Shown: in pieces, positions 20,932-32,661 of the stretch
Layout: the number at the start of each line of letters is the position of its first letter
Numbering within the stretch: the first letter of the stretch is position 1
Origin: Aurifilum marmelostoma
Lineage: Eukaryota > Ascomycota > Sordariomycetes > Diaporthales > Cryphonectriaceae
Length of the DNA stretch: 64,000 nucleotides
Reading direction: 5' to 3'
NCBI GenBank assembly: GCA_027559495.1
Contig: JAMXSV010000012.1
Location: forward strand, 248,001-312,000
Program-made: the position numbers and the translations under genes
The notes under the pieces: model-generated
The model's database searches: none
Seen by the model: the letters and a program-made list of their open reading frames with translations, nothing else
What the model was told of the DNA's origin: nothing

Positions 20932-22972
20932 ATGTCGAGGTACTCTCTTCGCCAGACTCCTCGGTAAGTTCGCAATACCACCTCACCTCGCTGTCACCAA
21001 TGCCCCTCCTCCTCCTCCTCCTCCTCCTCCTCCTCCTCTTCCCGCTGGGTTGCTTTCCTCGAGCATGCTGGGCCTCGCCTGTTGAGCACCAACAGCGACG
21101 ACGGGCCGCTTCATACTGCCCAGAACGCTCACACCCCGTGTCCTCCTCTGTCTGACAATTGTGTGTGTCTCTCTGTGCCCCTCCACAGAAAGAAGGAGCC
21201 TTTCGAGGGCATGGTCGAGACGCCTAGCCGTCGCGTCTCCAAACGACAAACCTCATTGTCCTTCGAGGGCTCTGATGCCGACGCCGAGTTCAGCTCCGCC
21301 GCCGAGACCACCACCTCCTCCCGCGCCACACGTGCCCTCCGCCGCCGAGGCACCCCAAAGTTCGTCGAGCACATTGACGACGAGAACGGCCACCCTGTCC
21401 AGGCCCCCGTTCAGCAGGATGGCCAGCTTGGGGAGGACGACGCCGCTGCTGCTGCTGCCAGGAGCGAGGGTGCCGCCGGCAGCAAGGCAGGGCTCGCAAA
21501 CGGCGCATCTGCTGCAGAGGACAAGCTGGTGGACGGCTGGAAGCCTGGCATGGACCCCAAGGTCGACTACTCGGGGAGATACGAGTTTGGCGGCAGCCTT
21601 GGTGTGTCTGCCATGATGATTGGCTTTCCCACGCTGATGTGGTATATGTGGATCGGCGCAACCTACTACGACGGAGGCTTTCCCACGCGGGAGGCCGGTC
21701 AGAGCTGGGGCGACTTCTTCCAGCACCTCGGCCACCTCGTCTACACCGGCGCATTCCCCACCTTGAAGGCCTGGGTCATGTACTGGGCCTTCTTCCTCTT
21801 CGAAATGCTCATGTACCTCTTGGCGCCCGGCGTCTACGCCTACGGAAAGCCCCTGCCCTTTGAGGGCGGCAAGCAGCTCAAGTACTACTGCTCCGGCTTC
21901 GTGTCCCTCTATATCACCCTGGCCGTCGTCGCTGCCCTGCACCTCACCGGCCTCTATAGCGCCTCCAGCATCATCGACGAGTTCGGGCCTCTGCTGTCCG
22001 TCGCCATCCTCTCGGGCTTTCTCGTCTCCTTCATCGCCTACTTCTCGGCCCTCTGGCGCGGCGCACAGCACCGCATGTCCGGCTCTCCCATCTACGACTT
22101 CTTCATGGGCGCCGAACTCAACCCACGCATGTTTGGCATTCTGGACTTCAAGATGTTCTTCGAGGTCCGTCTGCCCTGGTACATCCTGCTGCTGCTCAGC
22201 GTCAGCACCGCGGTGCGCCAGTACGAGCAGTACGGCTACGTCTCGGGCGAGGTGTGCTTTGTAGTGATGGCCCACTGGCTCTACGCCAACGCCTGCGCCA
22301 AGGGCGAGGAGCTGATCGTCACCACCTGGGACATGTACTACGAGAAGTGGGGCTTCATGCTCATTTTCTGGAACATGGCCGGCGTGCCGCTGTCTTACTG
22401 CCACTGCACCATCTACCTCGCCAGCCACGACCCTTCCGAGTACCGCTGGAACCGTGCCTTCCTGACATTCCTGTTCGCCGCCTACATCTTTACCTACTGG
22501 GTTTGGGACAGCTGCAACGGCCAAAAGAACAGCTTCCGCGCCGCCGAGCGCGGCACCCTTACAAAGCGAAAGACATTTCCCCAGGTCCCCTGGCAGTCCG
22601 TCAAGAACCCAAAGAAGATCCCCACCCAGACCGGTGACGCCATCCTTGTCGACGGCTGGTACGGGCTTGCCCGCAAGGTCCACTACACCTGCGATGCCTT
22701 CTTCGCCATCTGCTGGGGTCTCATCACCGGCTTCAACAGCCCCTTCCCTTGGTTCTACCCCGTCTTCTTCGTCTGCATGATTGCCCACCGTGCCGCTCGG
22801 GACATTGAGCGCTGCCGCGAGAAGTATGGTGATGCATGGAAGGAGTACGAGAGACAGGTTCCGTACCTGTTCATCCCTGTAAGCACATCCATAATGGAAA
22901 CCGAAACTTTTGAAAGGTGTCCAACTCGACTCGTCTACTAATCACATTCTTCTCGTGTAGTACGTCATCTAA
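20932..22972 (+). CDS. erg4: Delta(24(24(1)))-sterol reductase, last step of ergosterol synthesis
   Basis: Three exons: 20932-20963, 21189-22878 and 22961-22972; 577 residues. The 32-base first exon (MSRYSLRQTP) joins in phase across a 225-base intron with a long TCC/CTC tract; the last exon encodes only Y-V-I-stop, as ERG4/ERG24 proteins usually end after a PYLFIPY-like block. A hydrophilic, charged N-terminus of about 150 residues is followed by eight to nine membrane helices with ERG4/ERG24 signatures: LNPR, GEELIVTTWDMYYEKWGFML, HDPSEYRWN and the C-terminal EKYGDAWKEYERQVPY. Catalyses NADPH-dependent reduction of the C-24(28) double bond of ergosta-5,7,22,24(28)-tetraenol in the ER. The GEELIVTTWD form points to ERG4 rather than the C-14 reductase ERG24. 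Confidence 0.93.
20964..21188 (+). other. Long first intron of erg4 with (TCC)n tract
   Basis: 225 bases, GTAAGT donor and CCACAG acceptor, phase 2. Contains about eleven TCC units at roughly 21005-21038. Introns elsewhere in the window are mostly under 110 bases. Confidence 0.8.
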
Positions 22973-24252
22973 GCATCCCCATGCCATGCACTTCGAGGGC
23001 TTCTGAAGGCGAGGTGGCTGTCGCAGGGAGTGAAAGGAGCAAAAAATGCAGACAAGGCAGGGAGCGGGACATGATTTGATGGACGTCTGTTTTCGATTCA
23101 GCTTGTATATGTTCCGAAAAGTACTTGCTTTTAACTCTTGCATTTTATTTGTGCTGGGTACTGGGCTCTTCTGTTCCTTATAGCAGAAGAAGAACCCGAC
23201 CCAGCGAACTGTAGAGACTATCTGTGATGGGCATGAGGAGGAAGTTGTGGAGGACAACAGAAAATGAAAGAAATGGAGAAAGGCTGTGGAAGGGACTGAT
23301 CGAGGGGGCAGACCTTGCTTCAACGCGACCTATTGGCTCCACAGCAATCTCACTCACACCGTCTTGTATCGTCTGCGTGCTTGTATGCATGTGTGTGTGT
23401 GTGTGTATACAGCGCTCCGCGAGTAGCAAGTGAAGAGGAAGAAGAAAACAGGCATTACACATTCGAATGAACATCCCCCCCCCCCCCCTTTACAACACCA
23501 GTGATATGCTTCTGCGTCATGTGCTGAGTGACCATTGCGTTGTTTCCGTCTTCTAAGCCTTGAAAAGCTAGTGAGCCAATCGCGAGGAGTAAGACGAGCA
23601 TAGGTTCGCCACGGACCTATGCCAGTGACGATGAGTGGGCCATGGAGATGGGAGATGATGAGCATCATAAGCTGCACTTGTTACAGCAGCGACTCAGGTC
23701 GTCGGGAACATCGACATGCAGGAGGATATCAGAACGGGTGTCTTAAAAGAGACACAAGGTTGATCAGAGGATGTAGTGCAATGCAAAACCACTTGTCAGT
23801 ACTAATGCAGCCGTGAAACCCAAGAAATCGCAGAATCAACGCAGCATTACTCCCATCCTACACTACAATCCTCTCGCTCACACCACTTCCCTCCCGCCTT
23901 CCCAACATCTATGACGAGAAAAAGCAACCGATAATGCCCGCCTAATGTGACAAATTTTACACGTATATGCTCCAGACGAACCGCTCCGGTATCCGTCGCC
24001 GTCCGTCTTCGCCCCCCCCCCCCTTGATTTATCCTGGTCAGGGGAGTGGACCGCCCGTGACTGAATGCAGCTGTTGCCCCGGAGCATTCAAACATTTTAC
24101 CCAGAGTCCCCAAGCCTAGTCCGTAGTTTGTGCGCTACCGCCGACTGTGTCGTTCTTGTGAGGTTCGAAGAGGACCTTGTGCAAGGCTTCTCGTCGCGGG
24201 TCCACCTCGAACTATCATGCCGGCGGGTCGAAGCGATGACAGCGGGAGGCGC
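22973..24252. other. Convergent region between erg4 and vma3
   Basis: 3' flanks of both genes. Holds a (GT)n tract (23391-23408), a C14 run (23475-23488) and a C12 run (24012-24023). No gene recognised. Confidence 0.6.
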
Positions 24253-25186
24253 TTAGCAGCTGACGTTCAGGGAGGCCTTGGAGTTCATGAGCAGTGCAAC
24301 AATAAGACCGTAGAGACCTGTTGTTTGGATTCTGTCAGCTTCTGCTCATCGAGGTCTGACCGCGGCTCCTTGGAGATGACACGGGAGTAGGAGGATGCAG
24401 CTGGTGCTTCTAAAAATAACTCACCCAAGACCTCAGCGAAAATGAGAATCAGAATCATGCCGACGAAGAGCCTGGGCTGCTGAGCAGTACCGCGCACACC
24501 AGCGTCGCCGACGATACCGATGGCGAAACCGGCAGCCAGACCGGCCAGACCGACGGCCAGACCGGCACCGAGCTGGATGAAGCCAGTGAACAGGGCGTAC
24601 TCGGTCTGCTTGAGACCGTCGGAGATGAGCACGGAGACGACGAGACCGTAGATACCGATGATACCGGCCATAATGACGGGAACGATGTCTAGAGGTTATC
24701 GGTAAGCAAATCGTCGACGGGCAAGGCAGTTCTGTTGTTGGGACGTACTCTTGACGATAAGGTCAGGTCGCAGGACACCCATCGCCGCGATACCAACGCC
24801 AGATTTGGCGGTGCCGTATGACGCGCCTAGACATGTGAAGACGATGGCAGCCGTGCAGCCCATGGCACCGAAGAAGGGCTAGAAGACTGTTAGCATCACA
24901 TCGCCTCGATGGTACTCTTTCGTGGGTTCGTCTCCAGCCGGAGGGAGCTTTCGACAGTCGGATGACGACGATGACGGTGGGCAGGGAGGCGCCCAGGAAG
25001 GTAAACTAACCGCATAGACGGGGCTGCAAATTCATCGTGATTAGCCAGAGGTATCATCTTAAATCGATTTCGCAGTGTTTGAGACAGGTTGAGGGAGGTG
25101 TTGTCTCTGGTCTAAGCTTCCAAATGACAGCAGGGAAGCTCGGGGCGCCCGTAAGCAGCAGGTACTTACCAGAGATCTGAAGGCAT
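24253..25186 (-). CDS. vma3: V-type ATPase proteolipid subunit c
   Basis: Five exons: 25186-25170, 25023-25011, 24878-24749, 24688-24425, 24317-24253; all junctions keep phase and give 162 residues. Four membrane helices form the two-hairpin c subunit; the proton-carrying glutamate is E139 in ILIFAEVLG of helix 4. Other signatures are GTAKSGVGI, GLAAGFAIGIVGDAGVR and a C-terminus SKASLNVSC. The protein forms the rotating proton-translocating ring of the V0 sector in vacuolar membranes. The sequence matches the vma-3 form; the paralogue vma-11 has a different N-terminus. Exons 1 and 2 are only 17 and 13 bases. It shares a 709-base upstream region with the divergent SNU13 gene. Confidence 0.96.
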
Positions 25187-25895
25187 CTTGACGGTTGTGG
25201 ATGATTTAAAAAGTAAATGAGGTGGCAGAAGGAGAGTATGAAGATGGAACGGTGGCGATGGGGCGCGTTGCAGGTCGTGAAGGCGAGAGGGCGTTGCGTT
25301 GAGAGTGTTGTTTTGGTTGGGTGGGTGAGGAATAGAAGCAGCAGCTAGCTTGGGGCCAGTGAGTGGACGGATGGATGATGGTGACGAGTTGCGAGTTGCG
25401 TCGCCTGCTGCAGGTTGCAGCTGGAATTCGTCTGTGATTGGGGGCAAGGTTTTGCCTGCCTCCTTGTCCTGCGGCAAATCCTCCAGCATGGGTGGAAACG
25501 CTGGACACGCCGGGAGCCTGAGCAAGCCCCTAAGCCAGGCCTCAAGGCAGGCCAGCTCAGCACCTCCTAGGTACTGCCAGGTCAGCAACATAACCACTAA
25601 CTCCGCCGTGATAGAAGGCCCCAGCAGGCCAGCAGGGCGGAACCAACCTGTCAGCAGCTTGGGGCCGGGAAGCGCAACAACCAAATGATCCTATCAGCTT
25701 ATCGGAGGCGCCCCACTTTAAACTCTTGCCAATCTTTTTTGCAAAGTCCTGGGCAAGGCCGATCCCAACACTCACTCACCTCGCTCCCATCGTCACCATC
25801 TAGATCCAGAATACAGGGCGATCTACGGAAAGGAACCCTGCTGTGTACCTCTTGCCTCTCTCTTGGACAACCTCATCATCCAGTCCTCCGTCGTC
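25187..25895. promoter_or_regulatory. Divergent promoter region vma3 / snu13
   Basis: 709 bases separate the two start codons of highly expressed core genes transcribed away from each other. No TATA box is obvious. The minus side just upstream of vma3 is pyrimidine-rich in the transcript sense. Confidence 0.5.
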
Positions 25896-26436
25896 ATGTC
25901 TAACCAGAACGAGTCTGCTGCGTGGCCCATCGCCGATGCTGCCCTGTCCCAGGTATGCGGTCTTCGAGAGACGAGCAACCCCTCTCGACGATGTATTACA
26001 TGGCAGAAACTAACAGAAGCGCAAACAGGAAATCCTGGACCTGATCCAGTCGGCCAGCCACTACCGTCAGCTCAAGAAGGGTGCCAATGAGGCCACCAAG
26101 GCACTGAACCGCGGAACGGCTGAGGTCGTCGTGCTCGCTGCCGATACCGCTCCTCTGGCCATCCTCCTACACATCCCCCTCTTGGCCGAAGACAAGAACA
26201 CCCCCTATGTGAGTCGCACTTCTCCTGACATTTTCGAGCCAATACACGCATGTTGGAGAAGCCAGTAAGCTGACTTCAAACTCCCGCAGGTCTACGTCCC
26301 CTCGAAGATCGCCCTCGGCCGAGCCTGCGGTGTCTCGCGCGCCGTGATCGCCGCTGCCATCACCAGCAACGAGGCCTCTGACCTGATGGGCCAGATCCGG
26401 GCTCTGAAGGACAAGGTGGAGAGACTGGCTATCTAA
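25896..26436 (+). CDS. snu13: SNU13 / 15.5K L7Ae-family RNA-binding protein
   Basis: Three exons: 25896-25952, 26029-26208 and 26290-26436; 127 residues, the family's usual size. The ribosomal L7Ae/L30e fold is clear: QLKKGANEATKALNRG (kink-turn binding), AEVVVLAADTAPLAILLHIP, and YVPSKIALGRACGVSRAVIA. An alternative acceptor 15 bases upstream would insert four residues, but it sits only a couple of bases after the CTAAC branch site, so the downstream AG at 26028 is chosen. The protein binds the kink-turn of U4 snRNA in the tri-snRNP and of box C/D snoRNAs, acting in splicing and rRNA modification in the nucleus. Confidence 0.96.
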
Positions 26437-27220
26437 ATGAGTCTTGGATACGGCGGCACGCCCGAGATGGCTTGCTCAAACATGCGTTGTGCTTTTGGTA
26501 TAGCCTGACAACTAGGATCGACGCTCCGGTGCCGAACTGTTCGTAGCAAATCAAAAGTACTCGGAGCAGCCAGGTTCGAGAATCTGATCATCCGCGAGAA
26601 CATGCATTGTGATTAGAAAGTCCGCAGCGGGGTGGCTGATCTCAACGACTCCCCAAGGTCCTAGCAGGATGAAAGGCCCTTTTGCGAGGCCGAGGAAGGG
26701 GAGGAGTGAGCAGGCAAGCCCACAAAATTGATGCCGGGCACAAGGAATGGAGAAGACGCCAGAGTGCCGCTGCACACGGCTGAAGACCTTGGGCTCGACT
26801 GCCGTCTCGGAGAATCGTGGCACGACTTCAAGAGACAACCTTTGAAATTGTACAAGACGGATCACTGAGCTCACAGGACTCAAAACCTGCACCCCATCCG
26901 CGCAAGTGCCTCTTTCGGCAGCTGAGTTCCTCACTACGGCCCCTTAGGACTCTTTGGGTGCTAGCACAAACTTCGGAGTAGCACACGAGGAGCCGAATCG
27001 TGGCGCTGGAATAGTCGCACGTAGGGACAAGTTCAGGAAGGCGGGTGCGTCGTAGTTCAAGATGTTGTTCTGATCAGCCGTGGCCGACTCACGGTCTCGA
27101 CGGCTCGATTCTTCTCATCCTTTGGAGTGGGTGGTACCAGACAAACAGGATGAGACTCCTTGTGCAGATCGTTTCCGAACCGTGGGTAGAGCACACAACG
27201 AAGACGGACGAACAAAAAGA

Positions 27221-27252
27221 ACAGACAGACAGGCAGACAGACAGACAGACAG
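27221..27252. repeat. (ACAG)n microsatellite
   Basis: Eight ACAG units with one interruption (AGGC). Confidence 0.85.
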
Positions 27253-28447
27253 TCGTTGGGAGGTGAACGCATGAGACGGCACATCGCCCGTGGCTGCAGC
27301 AACACGGCGCTATCTATGGCCTTGTGAGCTGTGCCAGCTCTATGGACGGAACAAGCAGACATGTTGAGGAAATCGGGCCGGAAATCCTTCCAATTTCTAG
27401 ATCCCGGCAGGGTACCGCTATGTATGTATCTGGAAAGAAATAAGGAGAGAAAGAAAGCACATGCATAGTATATTGCATGTACTTAGTAAGTCTGTTCGGA
27501 TCAATCTGCGATGGCCGCGCGGCGAGGTAGCAGGTGACTCTCTCTCTGTGCTGGCTTATCACGGACCCAAGATAGGTTCGTCTCTAGGTGGAGCGTTTTG
27601 GTCCCGGGTGAAACTCGGCGTAACAGGACAGTGAGCGAGATCCCCCTTCCCTCCCTAGCAGCCCTTACATAGTACAGGTTACCGGTTAGGCCCTAGGCGC
27701 TGCGATATCAGTCTGACACGGCAAAGAAAGGAAAATGGCCCGTTCCAGCCAGTTGTAGTAAGGGCTTATCAATGAGAGGCATTGGGCAGAACCGAACACC
27801 GGGTCATGGTCAGCCAAGGGACCAGACCAAAGGTCGTGTCGTCGTGTGATTCGTGTCGTGCCCGGGCGGTCACAGACGGATTCGGAAGAGGTTGGTGATG
27901 TTTGGTCGCATGGTGCCTGGTGCCCTTGTATGCAAGCCCCATGCATGCATGCGTGGTGGTGGGCGCCAATGCACACTTGCAGATGCACGCACTTGCAGCA
28001 GCCGAAGGAGAAGCACAAACAGATCCCGGGCCCTTCCTTTCCTCTCAAAAGCTGGGCTTTCACACACACACACGACCCAGCTCTGCTTTCTCCGTCTCTC
28101 TCCACGATTCGGTGGGGCCGCCTCGTGGGTCCCAGGAGGGGTGCGAGCGTATCAAGTCCTTTAAGAGAAGAACTTGTCGCGGTTTCGGCTGGTCGCAGCT
28201 TTAGCCCGGCCCTCTGTTCGATTCAGGGTCCATTCCTTGTTGTTGAAGGTCCCTTGGCTGTCATGGCTGCGTGGTCTCTGGCCATGCCGTAGCCTTCTGT
28301 TGATCTTTTTCTATTTTCTCTTGAAGGTATCCGCAAGGGCGAGGCAAGGGTGACAATGAGGATGAGAACAGGTGTGAGATGAGAATTCAATTCTCTCCAC
28401 CTGCCTCCCTCTCTTTCTTTCGCTTATACTTGACGAGTAGTATTGGT

Positions 28448-28480
28448 CAGCAGCCAGCCAGTCAGTCAACCAGCCAGCCA
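28448..28480. repeat. CAGC/CAGT-type tetranucleotide repeat
   Basis: Imperfect CAGCCAGCCAGTCAGTC... tract, complementary to the tract at 28936-28984. Confidence 0.7.
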
Positions 28481-28935
28481 CCCAAGCCAAGTAAGTCAGC
28501 AAGGACAATGTTTCAAGAATTGTGGCACTACTACCACGTATTTCGTTAGTATCGCATTCGCGCCCAAAGTGTGCAGCCAGCTGGTTGTACAACAAAGCAC
28601 ACATGGTGAGATGCATGTTCCTCTATCAAATCGGCTGGGGCTTTCACTAGTGAGTGTCGCAAATCAGCCAAACGGATGATGGTTGGCTTGCTGTCGTGTT
28701 CGCCGTGTGTATTTTTGCATGCGCCTTGTCGGTGACTGACTGACTGGCTCCCCCTTTCAATCCATTCCACCAGCCCAGCCAGCCAAGATCAAGCCATGCC
28801 ACGCTGTCCGCCCTCTTCCCGTCCCGCCCAGAGGAATGGATGGATGAGGCGGATGGACGGACGGGGTTTGTGACCAAGGCAAGCTAAGGCATGAATTATT
28901 AGGTACTGCAGTGCTACAATTACATGGGGGATGCC

Positions 28936-28984
28936 CGGCTGGCTGGTTGGCTGGCTGGCTGGCTGGGCTGGGCTGGCCTGGCCT
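28936..28984. repeat. (GGCT)n repeat
   Basis: About eleven GGCT-type units with small interruptions; could pair with the CAGC tract about 470 bases upstream. Confidence 0.8.
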
Positions 28985-31110
28985 GTGCGATGGGCCTCTA
29001 CAACCCTACCACGATGCGATGTCATGGAAGAGGGATTGGGGCTGGGTCTGTTTATGTTCTGCCCCTGTAGTAGTGAACTTGGAACCACGTCTTTGCTCTC
29101 TTCGTCCTTGACGAGTCAGATGGGATGCGTGTCAGTCTTGGTCTTGGTTCTGTCTCGTCATTTGTGTTCTTTGTTTCTCCTCCCAAAGTTTGGCCGCCAT
29201 CCAATCCTCCCACACCACAATACAAATGTCCTTGACAGAGTGGCATACAGCTCAGGGAGGCTGAATCTCTCCCCCTCCAATGCATTTCCAGTTGATGGGG
29301 TTGGGTGGGTTGGTGGGTGGCTCTTTCTCTTTGGCGACAGCGGATGCGCCCACATGGCTGGACGGGACCCCACGAGCAGTGCGACAGTGCTACCCTAGCG
29401 CGACTTCCCTGCTTAGAGTACTTACATAAAGTACATGCCTGTATTGCGGTGACACGCCGGGAGGGTATGTCTATTCCGCAAGGATCTGAGCAAGGGGCCG
29501 GGGGGGGGGTGGGTGCGGCTCCCCTGCTCCCGGCACTTCAAGGGAAGGAGCAAGGTCTCGTCCTTTTTTTTCACTCGTCGTAAAAGAAGGTCGCCAGAAC
29601 CGAGGCCAGGCTCCCAAGCACTCGCGTCATCAACATTATCCACCAAGCCCAGCCAGCCCGGTTCCAGCCCCAGCCGAGCCGAGAGCCAGCCGCCCGTCCC
29701 GGAAGCTGTCGTTAGGTCCTCGCTCGTGAGGACGGCCTGGATGATGAGGAGAAGTCGTTGTTCAGCTAAGCCATCTCAGATGTGGCATTGTACTTTGGTA
29801 AGGAAACAGTTCTGGGGGTTGTGTCGTGACAGGACGCAGCCAAGGTTGGAACCGAGACCGTGACCATGGGCCGTATTTGTGTCACTTGTGACCGGCCATG
29901 CTGGCAACCTGACGGCCTTCCATCAGCCCGCGCAGCCCTGCTGCATGCATGACAAGATCCCTTCATTCCTCCTCATCATTATTCTTCGTCTTTATTTTCT
30001 TTTCTCTCTTGTCCTTCCTTTTTGCATGTTTGATTGCTTGCTTGATTGACTTTTTTTTTTTTTTACGATTGTCGTCATCGTCTTGTTCTCATAATCATCA
30101 AGGTTTTCCTGTCAGTCTTGGCTCTCCTGTGACTGTTTTGTCATTGATTGCCACCACCCACCGAAAGCGGAGCCTCGCCTGGTCCCTTCCGCTATCATCA
30201 GCCTCGTCACCAGACCGCCTACCCCGTCCCGACGCCACGTCCCCATTGCTCCTCGCTGGGATGCAGTAACCTCTTTCGACACGAACGAAAAAAACACCCC
30301 GTCCGAGAGACATCGGCTAGACGGAGAAACCACAAGGGCAGATTTACCTACGGATCATAGTAAGTCTCAGTGAGCAAAAGTCTCTACCAACCGGCTCGAC
30401 CGACAACCAGCCAGCACACACACTCCTACACAACTCATCACTCCTGCTCCTCCTCACATTACTTACATAGAACTGTACTTGCACACCCCCTCCACTCCAC
30501 CCCCAGAAAGTACACCATACTACTAGCTAATCAAGATCGTCGTCCATCTGACAATCCCCGGAACAAAGTACCCCTGGCCACCCTGCTCTCTTTCCTCCCC
30601 CCTGCCCTGCGCTACAGAGTACCTCGCTGCCGTCTGCTGGTACTGTACACACACCCCCCCCCCCCTTGACGTCGGTCCCCATTTGCCGCCCTTTCCAGCA
30701 TCTTCCCTTTCTTCTCTTGCTGTCGCTATCCTCGGATCGAGTCACCACGTAAGTGGCATGTTTGCCTACAGTACATAACATTGCCAATTTCCCACTTCCC
30801 GCCAGCCTTGTCTGCCTTGCCTTTCTTCCTTTCTCTTTCCTTATATTCCTTCCTGTGACTGACTTGCACTTGACACAATCCTCAAGACACATCCTATCTT
30901 GGACGCTTACCATCACCACCACCACCTCCTCCTCTACCACCACCAAGCCGTCCCTCCTTCTGTCCTCTAACCTCATACTCTTTCCCTCTTCCTCAACGAA
31001 CCTCGGCAGCCCTTCCTCTCTGCCGCCGTTTCCAGACGAATTATTCTCTTCTACTCCTCACAGAACCAACCGTCTTCACCGCCACCATCACTACCGCCAA
31101 CCACGCAAAA

Positions 31111-31423
31111 ATGGCCAAGCCTAGATGTCCAGCCAAGATTGAGGGCAAGGAGTGCCGGAAGCTGGCTCACCCTATCGTCGGCAAGTGCGACGACTGCGGC
31201 AAGCTCTTCTGCAGCGCACACAGGTTCATGGAGGAGCACAACTGCGAGATGGCCGATGTGGTAAGTGCACTGGCGACTCCACACGAAGTAGAGAAAACGA
31301 GGCAACTTAAGCACGCGATCAGAGGCTAACCTGCACGTCACCCACTGTCAGACCAAGACCAAGCTCTTCCAGGAGAACGCCGCCCAGCTCCTCAAGGAGC
31401 GCACCCAGGTCGTCAGGATATAG
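31111..31423 (+). CDS. Minimal AN1-type zinc-finger protein
   Basis: Two exons, 31111-31260 and 31352-31423 (GTAAGT...CAG, phase 0), encode 73 residues. Nearly the whole protein is one AN1-like finger: C6, C15, C26-x2-C29, C34-x2-H37, H43-x-C45. The C-terminal part (TKTKLFQENAAQLLKERTQ) is a short charged helix. The second half of the finger has exact AN1 spacing; the first pair is C-x8-C rather than the usual C-x2-C. AN1 fingers occur in proteins linked to ubiquitin, Cdc48 and arsenite stress, but this small form lacks A20, UBX or UIM partners, so its role is open. Its very long upstream region is unusual for so small a gene. Confidence 0.85.
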
Positions 31424-32509
31424 ATGGACAATCCTGCCCACTACGATTCACGACGACGAATGCCCTCGAGTGGTCTGCGCATACCTTCCACGACAATCCT
31501 CATATAAATGTCTCGGCGGATCGTTTGTTCTGGCCCACACTCGAAAGAGATAGGCTGCGATAATACCAACGAACGACATAGACCATACCTTTCTGCACAC
31601 AGACAAGAAAGCAAGCAACATTGGCTGTAGAAGAGGGGGGTTTCCCAACAAGAATGGGAATCCAGGCCCCCCCCCCAGGGCCCTCTTCTCTGTATCATAT
31701 CACCTAATCTCTCTTGTCTACATATCGGCGCTCATGGTGGAGGAGCCGGTTCTGCCAATTCACATTATTGATTTTTACCTTTGGTTGTTTCTATGAGCGA
31801 TATTTCGTGTTGGCATGGAGGTTTCTTTGTTTCTACAGTCCTGCATATCGAGCTGGTTATGTTGCTTGTCTTTGTTCAACAACCGGGCAGGGATAGATAA
31901 GAGAGAAGGAGGGCAATTCCAAGCAGGATGGGTGGCATTGAGGTGTGGGGTGGGCTCGTTTCGGTCGTGTGACTGGTTTCCAACACTCGGCTAACTTGGC
32001 ACTTCTGGGAACGAACCACCATAACCACAGCTTTTCCGTCCTCCTCGTGATAGTCCTCTATGAATCGTAACCTTTTCAAATCCATAGGACATTGTGACTC
32101 CCTCCAAAATGTGCAAGCATGGAAATCAAGTGCCCTTGAAACCCTTCCAGCAAAAATCGAGAACCCTCGATTCCTGGGATCCCCGTCCTTCATCCTCGTA
32201 TCTCTCATCATCACCTTATCATTCGTGTTGAGCCCGGCCCTCGCCTCCGCAGAACGAAACAGTGCCTCCCCGGCGGAGGGTCCTGCCAACGTGGACGGAC
32301 GCATGCGGGGCCCTCTTCGCTCACCTCCTTGAGTCATGGAAGACAGAGCAGGAGAAAGAGAAGGTCAAAAACAGAAAAGTAAGGCGACAACACTGACTGT
32401 GGACGGACGGACTTATCCGGGACCGGGGTGGGGCAGGGAGCAGGCCAGACAGGAAGTAGGGGGAAAGGGTCACGTCATTCTCGTCATGGATGAATTTCCT
32501 TAACCACGG

Positions 32510-32542
32510 TTTTTTTTTTTTTTTTTTTTGGGGGGGGGGGGG
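32510..32542. repeat. T20-G13 homopolymer block
   Basis: Twenty T followed immediately by thirteen G. Confidence 0.85.
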
Positions 32543-32634
32543 TGGTTATTTTGGTTTTCTAAGGAAACTTGGTCTCTGTCGAGTTGCGAAAGCGAGCAGC
32601 ACGGTAGATTTAAGGTTTTCCCTTTTCTTTTTCC

Positions 32635-32661
32635 TTTTTTTTTTTTTGGGGGGGGGGGGGG
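32635..32661. repeat. T13-G14 homopolymer block
   Basis: Second T-then-G block, about 90 bases after the first and in the same orientation. Confidence 0.85.

Larger units (their letters stand above)
26437..31110. other. 4.7-kb gene-poor stretch rich in simple repeats
   Basis: No open frame here has a recognisable domain or a convincing exon structure. It contains an (ACAG)n tract (27221-27252), CAGC-type repeats (28448-28480), complementary GGCT repeats (28936-28984), a poly-T (about 30051-30064), a C12 run (30654-30665), and from about 30370 to 31110 a strongly pyrimidine-rich, ATG-poor plus strand that looks like promoter and leader of the AN1 gene. A noncoding transcript is possible but cannot be shown. 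Confidence 0.5.

Noticed and set aside
21253..22788. 511-codon open frame on the minus strand across erg4
   Set aside because: Exact antisense of ERG4 coding sequence with valine/glycine/glutamate-rich composition caused by third-position GC bias; no domain.
26551..26934. 127-codon minus-strand frame downstream of snu13
   Set aside because: No family resemblance; overlaps the likely snu13 3' flank.
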